From JBCCRH01 sp039208045 (GTDB taxonomy: Bacteria; Bacteroidota; Bacteroidia; Chitinophagales; Saprospiraceae): DNA of 5,359 nt. A model generated the notes under the pieces. The model saw only the letters and a list, made by a program, of their open reading frames with translations, did not search any database and was not told the DNA's origin. The stretch's first letter is position 1. Each line of letters begins with the position of its first letter. Of the stretch, positions 1-5,299 are shown piece by piece. The DNA lies in NCBI GenBank assembly GCA_039208045.1, contig JBCCRH010000408.1:1-5359 (forward strand). The letters run 5' to 3'. A program made the translations under genes and the position numbers.

Positions 1-1
1 A

Positions 2-181
2 AAGCGCGAAACAATCGTAAACGGAATGACGGTAGATCGAATCAGAACGCTATCAGAACAGTACCTCGATGCTAATAAAATGATTTGGCTTGTCGTTGGT
101 GATGCAGAGACTCAGTATGATCGTATGAATGATCTAGGCTTTGGGGAACCTATTTTATTGAATAAAATGGATGAAGAGTAA
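2..181 (+). CDS. M16-family (insulinase-like) peptidase subunit, C-terminal end only
   Basis: The reading frame is open from the left edge and ends at TAA 179-181, giving the last 59 residues of a protein whose start lies outside the window. The fragment holds an amphipathic helix (about residues 10-22, TVDRIRTLSEQYL), then a hydrophobic strand MIWLVVGDAETQ (27-38), and ends LGFGEPILLNKMDEE. A helix followed by a 'KMIxxVVGD' strand and a 'LGFGxPxLL' tail is how many Bacteroidota M16 zinc-peptidase-like proteins finish; these are usually periplasmic and often come as an active and an inactive subunit in tandem. The metal-binding HxxEH motif would be in the N-terminal half, so I cannot say whether this copy is catalytic. 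The next gene starts six bases after the stop, so co-transcription is likely. The family call rests on a short tail and on memory of the family. Confidence 0.72.
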   Translation, partial: KRETIVNGMTVDRIRTLSEQYLDANKMIWLVVGDAETQYDRMNDLGFGEPILLNKMDEE

Positions 182-187
182 AAGTAA

Positions 188-982
188 ATGAAAGGATTGG
201 ACATTAGAACAGTCGATGTAGTACGGTACGTAGAGCCTCTGCGGGAGGGAGGTTCGCTGCCTGCCATTGTCGAAGCGGATGATGAATTTTTATACGTCAT
301 CAAATTTCGAGGGGCTGGTCAGGGAAAGAAGGCGCTTATCGCTGAATTACTAGGGGGAGAGCTGGCTCGAATGATTGGGCTGAAAGTGCCAGAACTAGTT
401 TTTATGAATCTCGATGAGTCTTTTGGCCGCACAGAACCCGATCAGGAAATTCAAGACTTACTCAAATTTAGCGTTGGGTTGAACTTGGGGCTGCATTACC
501 TTTCTGGATCAATTACCTACGATCCTATTGTTTCTGTAGCTGACTCACTAGAGGCTTCTAAAGTAGTCCTGCTAGATAGTCTTATTACAAATATCGATCG
601 TACACATCGCAACACTAACCTCCTTAATTGGAAGGGTGAACTCTGGCTGATTGACCACGGTGCGAGCTTGTATTTTCACCATGCTTGGAAAAATTGGCAA
701 GCGCACGCACAGCGCACCTTCCCAGCTATAAAAGACCATGTACTTTTAGCGAAAGCGACCCAATTAGAAACAGCCAAGGAAAGCATAGAACAGCATGTTT
801 CGCAAGAGCGACTAGCACAGCTCGTAGCAACTATTCCAAGCGATTGGTTGATAGGAGAGGGGGAAGAGGCGACTGTAGCTGAGGAAAAACGAAATGTCTA
901 TTTGGAATACTTAAGTATTCGGCTATCCAATATTGATTTACTCACCAAAGAAGCAGAACATGCAAGGAACGCAAGTGTATGA
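188..982 (+). CDS. HipA-like kinase domain protein (compact HipA_2 type)
   Basis: A 264-residue protein with a HipA-like kinase core and little else, much shorter than the roughly 440 residues of E. coli HipA. Visible elements in order: a strand with the likely ATP-binding lysine, YVIKFRG (K39), followed by a Gly-rich turn; a helix with a candidate salt-bridge glutamate (IAELLGGELAR, E53); the catalytic loop NIDRTHRNTNLL with D137 and N142 spaced as in HipA (D-x4-N); and the metal-binding segment LWLIDHGASLYF (D156). All key kinase residues appear present, so an active Ser/Thr or small-molecule kinase is inferred; the substrate is unknown. There is no HipB-like helix-turn-helix gene beside it, unlike a classical hipBA toxin-antitoxin operon. 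Instead the 3' end overlaps a DUF3037 gene by 23 bases. The ATG at 188 lies six bases after the preceding stop and has only an A-rich leader. Confidence 0.85.
   Translation: MKGLDIRTVDVVRYVEPLREGGSLPAIVEADDEFLYVIKFRGAGQGKKALIAELLGGELARMIGLKVPELVFMNLDESFGRTEPDQEIQDLLKFSVGLNLGLHYLSGSITYDPIVSVADSLEASKVVLLDSLITNIDRTHRNTNLLNWKGELWLIDHGASLYFHHAWKNWQAHAQRTFPAIKDHVLLAKATQLETAKESIEQHVSQERLAQLVATIPSDWLIGEGEEATVAEEKRNVYLEYLSIRLSNIDLLTKEAEHARNASV
905..920. repeat. Perfect 16-bp palindrome upstream of the DUF3037 start
   Basis: The sequence GAATACTTAAGTATTC is its own reverse complement over all 16 bases; the flanking bases (G/G) stop the symmetry. It lies inside the 3' end of the HipA-like kinase gene, 40-55 bases before the DUF3037 ATG. 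It could be an operator for a dimeric regulator or simply a product of the codons for LEYLSIR. The symmetry is seen directly; any function is inference. Confidence 0.5.
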
Positions 983-1343
983 ATATGCTTTTGTGCGGGT
1001 GCTTCCACGGGTAGAGCGTGGGGAGTTTATCAATGTGGGTGTGATCTTATTTAGTAAGCGCAAGCGCTTTTTGGATATGAAGTATCATATAGATGTAGAC
1101 CGCTTAAAAGCCTTGTCCAAGGAGGTCGATGTAGAAGAGGTACATTCCTACCTACAAGCCTGGGATTTGATTTGCCAAGGTGATCAAAAAGGCGGTAAGA
1201 TTGCACAGCTCGAACAGGCCGAACGCTTCCGATGGCTCACAGCGACCAAAAGCACTATTGTGCAGTGCTCTAAAGTGCATCCAGGGCGTTGCGAATTTCC
1301 CGAACGGGTGCTCGAAAAATTATTTGAGCGATACGTAGGCTAA
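960..1343 (+). CDS. DUF3037 family protein, partner of the HipA-like kinase
   Basis: A 127-residue protein whose first 30 residues carry the DUF3037 signature YEYAFVRVLPRVERGEF followed by INVGVILF; a second conserved block, RFRWLTATKSTIVQC then HPGRC, lies at about residues 89-111, and a terminal helix (LEKLFERYVG) closes it. No signal peptide or membrane segment is seen, so it should be cytoplasmic. The biochemical function of the family is not known to me; it is often found next to a short HipA-like kinase, as here. I chose ATG 960 because the signature then begins at residue 7, which fits the family; a TTG at 933 in the same frame would add nine residues (MIYSPKKQN) with no family resemblance. 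The 23-base overlap with the kinase gene suggests coupled translation and a joint role, perhaps as substrate, adaptor or inhibitor of the kinase. Confidence 0.85.
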   Translation: MQGTQVYEYAFVRVLPRVERGEFINVGVILFSKRKRFLDMKYHIDVDRLKALSKEVDVEEVHSYLQAWDLICQGDQKGGKIAQLEQAERFRWLTATKSTIVQCSKVHPGRCEFPERVLEKLFERYVG

Positions 1344-1354
1344 ATCAAAGTTCC

Positions 1355-1362
1355 TATCTTTG
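1355..1362 (+). promoter_or_regulatory. Bacteroidota-type -7 promoter element (TAnnTTTG) for the aldo/keto reductase gene
   Basis: TATCTTTG matches the TAnnTTTG -7 consensus recognised by the primary sigma factor of Bacteroidota and lies 14 bases before the ATG at 1377, in a 33-base intergenic gap. Transcription would start about 5-8 bases downstream, leaving a leader of roughly ten bases. I see no TTG/TTTG -33 element at the expected 19-21 base spacing (nearest TTTG at 1323-1326 is too far), so only half of the promoter is supported. Confidence 0.45.
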
Positions 1363-1376
1363 CCGCAAAAATTAAT

Positions 1377-2285
1377 ATGCTTGCACCAGTAAAATTAACG
1401 CCCGAAGGGCCAGAAGTATCACCCATTATTGCTGGGGTGATGACTTGGGGCGTGTGGGGTCGACAGCTCAATGCTACTCAAATGCTTGAATTGATTGAGC
1501 AAGCAGTGGAACTGGGGATTACGACCTTTGATCATGCCGACATCTATGGGCATTTTACTACAGAAGCTACCTTTGGTGAAGCACTGGCATTAAAGCCCGC
1601 TTTGCGAAAAAAAATTCAATTGATTACTAAGTGTGGGATCAAACTGGTCACTCCTAATCGGCCGACGTATAAGATTAAGTCTTACGATACAGGTGTTGCA
1701 CACATCATCGAATCAGTGAATCGCTCGCTAAAAAATCTTCAAACGGATTATATCGATTTATTGTTAATTCACCGGCCCGATCCGCTGATGGATCCAGCCG
1801 ATATTGCCAAAGCATTCAAGTGGTTGCGCCAGGATGGAAAAGTAAGGCACTTCGGGGTATCCAATTTTACACCTTCGCAGTTTGAGCTGGTCAATAATGC
1901 ATTTAGTTTGATTACGAATCAGGTACAAGCCAACCTCTTACATCGCGATCCATTTGTGGATGGAACGTTTGACCAATGTATGCTGAAGCAAATCAGGCCG
2001 ATGGCCTGGTCGCCTTTAGGCGGAAGCCAGCTATTCGCCAAAGAGCCTTCGGAGCAGATACAACGTATTCGCGAGGCAGCTGAGCCCTTGCAAGAAAAGT
2101 ATGGAGCTAGCTTTGATCAGATTTTAACGGCCTGGCTATTGCGACACCCTGCTGGAATCATCCCTGTACTAGGCACCACGCGAATTGAACGCTTAAAAGC
2201 TGCCGTGGAAGCACAATCTATTCAGCTACAGCGGGAGGAATGGTTTATGCTTTGGCAGGCAGCAGCAGGGGAGGAGGTAGCTTAA
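1377..2285 (+). CDS. Aldo/keto reductase, E. coli YdhF-like subfamily
   Basis: A 302-residue cytoplasmic NAD(P)H-dependent oxidoreductase with the (beta/alpha)8-barrel pattern of the aldo/keto reductase superfamily. The catalytic tetrad is complete: D52 and Y57 in TTFDHADIYG, K85 in ITKCG, and H132 in LLLIHRPDPLMD. Cofactor-site blocks follow: GKVRHFGVSNFTP (154-166), a glutamine strand TNQVQ (180-184), MAWSPLGG (209-216) and, near the C terminus, IPVLGTTRIERLKAAVEA (262-279), whose arginines normally hold the nucleotide phosphate. Several of these blocks, especially LIHRPDPLMD and GKVRHFGVSNFTP, are as I remember them in YdhF, so this subfamily is preferred over other branches. Natural substrate unknown; it would reduce a carbonyl to an alcohol. 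Full length, no defects. It seems to have its own promoter and may carry the DUF4293 gene, 34 bases downstream, on the same transcript. Confidence 0.92.
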   Translation: MLAPVKLTPEGPEVSPIIAGVMTWGVWGRQLNATQMLELIEQAVELGITTFDHADIYGHFTTEATFGEALALKPALRKKIQLITKCGIKLVTPNRPTYKIKSYDTGVAHIIESVNRSLKNLQTDYIDLLLIHRPDPLMDPADIAKAFKWLRQDGKVRHFGVSNFTPSQFELVNNAFSLITNQVQANLLHRDPFVDGTFDQCMLKQIRPMAWSPLGGSQLFAKEPSEQIQRIREAAEPLQEKYGASFDQILTAWLLRHPAGIIPVLGTTRIERLKAAVEAQSIQLQREEWFMLWQAAAGEEVA

Positions 2286-2319
2286 TTCACAATTATTTGA
2301 TTACTAAAATAAACAAGAC

Positions 2320-2760
2320 ATGATACAACGGATTCAATCTATCTTTTTGTTGTTAGCCGCTGGGGGAGCGCTGGGGGTATTTGGATTACCTTTTGCTTCT
2401 ACTTCACAGGCGGTGAGTGAATCGGCTATTTTTGCAGATGCACAGTACAACGTATTTGATAATCCTGCCCTAATGGCATTATTTGGAATAGGAGGGGCAC
2501 TGGCATTAGTTAGCATCTTTCTATTTAACAATCGCAAGTTGCAGATGCGACTTACTATTTTTGCTTTCATCGCGGTTTTAATTGGGACGATTCTAGGCGT
2601 AGTTTCCTTTATGACGAGTAGTAGTGAAATGGGGGATGCTACCATTCAGGATGAATTTGGTATGTACTTGCCAGCAGTAGCTTTGCTATTTGCTTTGCTC
2701 GCGTATCGCTTTATCAATAAAGATGAAAAGCTAGTAAAGTCAATGGATCGCTTGCGCTAA
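2320..2760 (+). CDS. DUF4293 family membrane protein
   Basis: A 146-residue integral membrane protein with four predicted helices at about residues 7-26, 49-69, 77-98 and 116-131. It opens with MIQRIQSIFLLLAA, has NRKLQMRL between helices 2 and 3, a Y-LP motif at the start of helix 4 (YLPAVALLFALLAYRFI) and ends KDEKLVKSMDRLR. This start, the NRxLQ loop and the basic KDEKLVKS-DRLR tail are the hallmarks of DUF4293, a family I know only from Bacteroidota and without an established function. The short loop between helices 1 and 2 (about residues 27-48) faces one side of the membrane and is the least conserved-looking part. The basic tail should be cytoplasmic. It follows the aldo/keto reductase by 34 bases with no clear promoter of its own and ends right at a strong terminator. 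Confidence 0.88.
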   Translation: MIQRIQSIFLLLAAGGALGVFGLPFASTSQAVSESAIFADAQYNVFDNPALMALFGIGGALALVSIFLFNNRKLQMRLTIFAFIAVLIGTILGVVSFMTSSSEMGDATIQDEFGMYLPAVALLFALLAYRFINKDEKLVKSMDRLR

Positions 2761-2761
2761 A

Positions 2762-2802
2762 ATAAAAATGGTTATCCGCCTAAGGCAGATAACCATTTTT
2801 AT
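2762..2802. terminator. Bidirectional intrinsic terminator between convergent operons
   Basis: Arms 2762-2776 and 2788-2802 are perfectly complementary over 15 bases (core ATGGTTATC / GATAACCAT). Inside them one C/A mismatch is followed by GCC/GGC around a three-base TAA loop. The arms are flanked by A5 on the left and T5 on the right, so a U-tract follows the stem when it is read from either strand. It starts two bases after the DUF4293 stop and lies 28 bases beyond the exbD stop, where both operons end. Confidence 0.9.
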
Positions 2803-2829
2803 CATACTCATATTGTCAATCCTGACAAA

Positions 2830-3297
2830 TCAATCTGGACGCTTCTTAGCAGAGTAGTTTACTTTCAGCTGGCCAGACTTACGTAGTTGTGTTTTTACAT
2901 CTTGCACAATTCCCATGGTCACATCGCCATCCACCCTTAGAGAAGAAGTGATGCGAGGTCTTTTTGCTTCAGGCACCTTAATCTTATGGCGCTCTAAAAA
3001 CAAAGGAATTTCAGGAATTGTAGCAAATTTATCACCTAACTGGATACGAGGCTTGGTACCGTATGTTTTTACAAACTTCTTCACTGGACGACCTATATAC
3101 AGATAGTTCACCAGTGATTTTTCCTGGAGCTTCGTCAGTTCTGTCGCATAAGGAGTATTTACCTTTACTTTTAGCTCTGCATCTCTTAGTACAGTTACGA
3201 CCATAAAGAAGAAGAGCAACATAAAGATAATATCAGGCAGCGACGCCGTAGAAACCTCAGGATCAGCCTTACCGCGTTTTTTTGAAAACTTAGACAT
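2830..3297 (-). CDS. exbD: ExbD/TolR family biopolymer transporter subunit, second copy (shorter)
   Basis: A 155-residue single-pass protein of the ExbD/TolR family. A basic cytoplasmic N terminus (SKFSKKRGK) leads to STASLPDIIFMLLFFFMVVTVL, in which D22 at the start of the helix corresponds to the proton-carrying aspartate of ExbD (D25 in E. coli). The periplasmic part carries the family's terminal fold: LRVDGDVTMGIVQDVKTQL (120-138) then a SGQLKVNYSA strand. Between them sits a longer than usual segment (about 48-115) rich in lysine and proline, including IGRPVKKFVKTYG. It is the last gene of the exbB cluster, 78 bases after the first exbD; this is the largest gap in the cluster and shows no clear promoter. 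It differs from the other ExbD at most positions outside the anchor, so it is not a recent duplicate and likely has a distinct role. Confidence 0.88.
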   Translation of the reverse strand: MSKFSKKRGKADPEVSTASLPDIIFMLLFFFMVVTVLRDAELKVKVNTPYATELTKLQEKSLVNYLYIGRPVKKFVKTYGTKPRIQLGDKFATIPEIPLFLERHKIKVPEAKRPRITSSLRVDGDVTMGIVQDVKTQLRKSGQLKVNYSAKKRPD

Positions 3298-3375
3298 AAC
3301 TTAAAACGTTTTTTGCCGAAATGAATCGACGAGTGAAGCAATAAGAGCGATAATTTTTCGACGAATTATAAGCAA

Positions 3376-3930
3376 TTATTCTTCACCAAAATTAGTTGGT
3401 TCAGCTTCTGAAAGTACAAATGGAATTTCTTCCTTAATCGCCTTACGATAAGCACGAGGCAAATCATCACTATAAGAAATACCAAACTTTTGCTGGCACA
3501 ATTCATCCCAAAGTTCATTATAAGCCGCTTTCAGCTCATTGTAGACCTCAAGATACGTTTCGTAATTAGTGCCTCGATCATTCTTCAAAGAGATGATCGC
3601 TTTAGTTGGTTTTTCTGCTAAGTCAGGACGATTGGTAGGATTATCAATAAATTCCTTTGCATTAGTCTTTAAATCCTGAATACGCATCGGCTCTCCACGA
3701 ACGAGCAGTTGATTCTGTGCATTCACAAGAACAGCATAAACATTACGTTCCTTAAGCTTCGTAATATCAGGCTCATCTTCAGACCATGGCGGCAACTTTA
3801 CAGTAATACCCTTATCCTCTACAATGGTAGTTGTTACGAGGAAAAAGATAAGCAACAAGAACGCAATGTCGGCCATAGAGCCAGCATTGATCTCATTCTT
3901 CATCCGATCTCTTGAGCTTTTCTTTGCCAT
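3376..3930 (-). CDS. exbD: ExbD/TolR family biopolymer transporter subunit, first copy (long)
   Basis: A 184-residue single-pass protein, longer than the roughly 140 residues of E. coli ExbD. The N terminus is basic and polar (AKKSSRDRMKNEINAGSM), followed by ADIAFLLLIFFLVTTTI with the proton-site aspartate at D21. After the anchor, VEDKGITVKLPP is the usual ExbD periplasmic entry. The folded domain has strands VYAVLVNAQNQLLVRGEPM (64-82) and KAIISLKNDRGTNYETYLEV (110-129), the latter matching the 'I-x-adr-x-y' strand and helix of the family. A C-terminal extension from about residue 145 (QKFGISYSDDLPRAYRKAI, then an acidic tail) has no counterpart in the proteobacterial protein. It starts eight bases after the four-helix membrane protein gene, so the two are very probably translated from one mRNA. 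Expected partner: the ExbB of the same cluster. Confidence 0.9.
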   Translation of the reverse strand: MAKKSSRDRMKNEINAGSMADIAFLLLIFFLVTTTIVEDKGITVKLPPWSEDEPDITKLKERNVYAVLVNAQNQLLVRGEPMRIQDLKTNAKEFIDNPTNRPDLAEKPTKAIISLKNDRGTNYETYLEVYNELKAAYNELWDELCQQKFGISYSDDLPRAYRKAIKEEIPFVLSEAEPTNFGEE

Positions 3931-3938
3931 AGTGGATA

Positions 3939-4427
3939 TTATTTAAAGAAGTTACCAATTTCAGCACCAATAAACGCAATAGCTGCAATAAGCACCAAAA
4001 CAACAGCAGTAGTGATACCACCACCGATATATTTTAGGTTTCCTGCAGATATAATTCCGTTTCCAGCGCCTTCAAATTTATCAATAGCACCCTGAATAAA
4101 AGGAGTTGCCTCACCGCTTGCCATCGAGTAACTCACTAAGAAGATCACGATTAATATGGCAAAGCCAATGATGCCTTTCATGGAGCCTTTAAAATTGGTA
4201 GCAATTTGGGTCAACCCAAATCCAACCATTGCAACAGCAGCTGCAACGGCAAGGAAAATTGCACCATAAAGGCCAAGGTCAAAAATACCAGTTTCGTATT
4301 GCGCCGCCTTATCGAGATCAGAAAAACCTGATACTCCCGTAAGGACAATCACAAGGAACAGTCCAGCAACAACTACCCCTAATACAAACGCTAGCGTTTG
4401 ACCGTTTTTGGTCAAAAAATTATACAT
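3939..4427 (-). CDS. Uncharacterised four-helix membrane protein of the exbB-exbD cluster
   Basis: I do not recognise a named family for this 162-residue protein. It has four clear hydrophobic helices, at about 11-32, 49-73, 84-103 and 135-157, separated by polar loops (GFSDLDKAAQYETG; TQIATNFKGSMKG; a longer SGEATPFIQGAIDKFEGAGNG). The helices are rich in Gly and Ala, compatible with tight helix packing. With positive charges before helix 1 (K7) and in the helix 2-3 loop (K80, K84), the likely topology is both ends in the cytoplasm. There is no signal peptide, catalytic motif or ExbD-like aspartate at a helix start. It lies 17 bases after exbB and 8 bases before exbD, so co-expression with the motor genes is strongly suggested. 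I have the impression that similar small proteins occupy this place in other Bacteroidota; an accessory or assembly role for the ExbB/ExbD motor is inference from position. Confidence 0.85.
   Translation of the reverse strand: MYNFLTKNGQTLAFVLGVVVAGLFLVIVLTGVSGFSDLDKAAQYETGIFDLGLYGAIFLAVAAAVAMVGFGLTQIATNFKGSMKGIIGFAILIVIFLVSYSMASGEATPFIQGAIDKFEGAGNGIISAGNLKYIGGGITTAVVLVLIAAIAFIGAEIGNFFK
4385..4416 (-). repeat. Two overlapping inverted repeats in the first codons of the four-helix protein gene
   Basis: On the mRNA (minus) strand, TTTGACC (4416-4410) can pair with GGTCAAA (4403-4397) around a six-base loop. The 3' arm of that hairpin runs into a perfect 16-bp palindrome CAAACGCTAGCGTTTG (4400-4385). 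Because bases 4397-4400 belong to both structures, the two hairpins cannot fully form together. They cover about codons 4 to 15. The pairing is directly visible; a role in tuning translation or mRNA processing between exbB and the downstream genes is inference, and coding constraint alone could account for it. Confidence 0.5.
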
Positions 4428-4444
4428 AGTGAATAGTTATTATC

Positions 4445-5299
4445 TTATTTATTGAATACGTTGTTTGAAGCCATGATGTCTACTAATGCGATAGATGCAT
4501 CTTCCATACGGTTAACAATACCGTCGATTTTGTTTACAATGTAGTTGTAAAAAATCTGTAGGATAATAGCCACAATCAAACCGAATACAGTCGTCAAAAG
4601 TGCTACCTTGATACCACCTGCTACAACTGATGGAGAAAGGTCACCTACTGCTTCAATACGGTCGAATGCCTGGATCATACCAATTACCGTACCCATGAAA
4701 CCAAGCATCGGAGCAATAGCGATGAACAATGAAATCCAGATTAAGCCACGCTCCAAAAGTCCCATCTGTACACTTCCGTTAGAAACGATAGCTTTCTCAA
4801 CAGCTTCAGGGCCTTCGTCAGCATTCTTTAGTCCTTCATAAAGGATAGTAGCTGTAGGTCCTTGTGTTGACTTACATACGTCCATTGCACCACTTACGTC
4901 ACCTTCTTTGAGACGTTCATCAATGCGTGCTAATAACTTATCAGTATTAGCAGTTGCGATGTTTAAGGTAATGATCCGCTCAATACAGAAAGCAAGACCT
5001 AAAATCAAACACACTAATACAAAGCTCATAAAGCGCCAGTCACCATCGATGAAATACTTTTTCAATACTTGGTAACCAGAAGCTTCTTCGTCTGCTACTT
5101 CAGTAGTAGATGAGGTGGGTTCGGGAGTAGGAGCAGGAGCTGGTTCTTCAGCAGGCTCTTCTGCTGGAGTAGTTTCATCCGCTGTTCCCTCCGGAGTTTC
5201 TTCAGTTGTCTGTGCTTCAGCATCGCTTTGAGCGTATACGACATTGCCTGAGAATACTGCTAAACCTAAAACAAGCAGTAATGCTAATAAATTGCGCAT
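4445..5299 (-). CDS. exbB: ExbB/TolQ/MotA family proton channel protein with signal peptide and acidic linker
   Basis: A 284-residue inner-membrane protein, the pentameric stator core of an ExbB/ExbD motor. Residues 1-23 look like a cleavable signal peptide (hydrophobic LLALLLVLGLAVF, then VYA before Q24). Residues 24-74 are a low-complexity linker of Glu, Pro, Thr and Ala. Helix 1 is at about 90-108; a cytoplasmic helical domain follows (ARIDERLKEGDVSGAMDVC, 124-142, and GLKNADEGPEAVEKAI). The family core is helix 2 with APMLGFMGTVIGMIQAF (196-212) and helix 3 with GGIKVALLTTVFGLIVAI (228-245). T204 and T237 align with T148 and T181 of E. coli ExbB; the position of E. coli E176 appears to be V232. 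First gene of the four-gene cluster, 17 bases before the next. Its promoter is not clear: only a TAACTTTT (complement of 5335-5342) resembles the -7 consensus. Confidence 0.9.
   Translation of the reverse strand: MRNLLALLLVLGLAVFSGNVVYAQSDAEAQTTEETPEGTADETTPAEEPAEEPAPAPTPEPTSSTTEVADEEASGYQVLKKYFIDGDWRFMSFVLVCLILGLAFCIERIITLNIATANTDKLLARIDERLKEGDVSGAMDVCKSTQGPTATILYEGLKNADEGPEAVEKAIVSNGSVQMGLLERGLIWISLFIAIAPMLGFMGTVIGMIQAFDRIEAVGDLSPSVVAGGIKVALLTTVFGLIVAIILQIFYNYIVNKIDGIVNRMEDASIALVDIMASNNVFNK

Noticed and set aside
685..882. Open frame of 65 codons inside the HipA-like kinase gene
   Set aside because: Same strand, different frame, no recognisable protein pattern; the kinase frame explains the stretch.
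1251..1269. Inverted repeat AGCACT/AGTGCT with a seven-base loop in the DUF3037 gene
   Set aside because: Only six base pairs within coding sequence; expected by chance.
188..1343. Classical hipBA toxin-antitoxin operon
   Set aside because: No HipB-like helix-turn-helix protein is present, the kinase is far shorter than HipA, and the partner is DUF3037.
2286..2319. Possible promoter before the DUF4293 gene (TTATTTG)
   Set aside because: The bases before TTTG are ATTA, not TAnn, and no -33/-7 pair with correct spacing fits before the ATG; co-transcription with the aldo/keto reductase is simpler.
2334..2645. 103-codon open frame antisense to the DUF4293 gene
   Set aside because: The plus-strand frame carries a full family signature; the antisense protein has no recognisable pattern.
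2830..5299. Gliding or type IX secretion motor (GldL/GldM-like)
   Set aside because: The proteins have ExbB and ExbD signatures, and there is no GldK, GldN or large GldM-like protein nearby.
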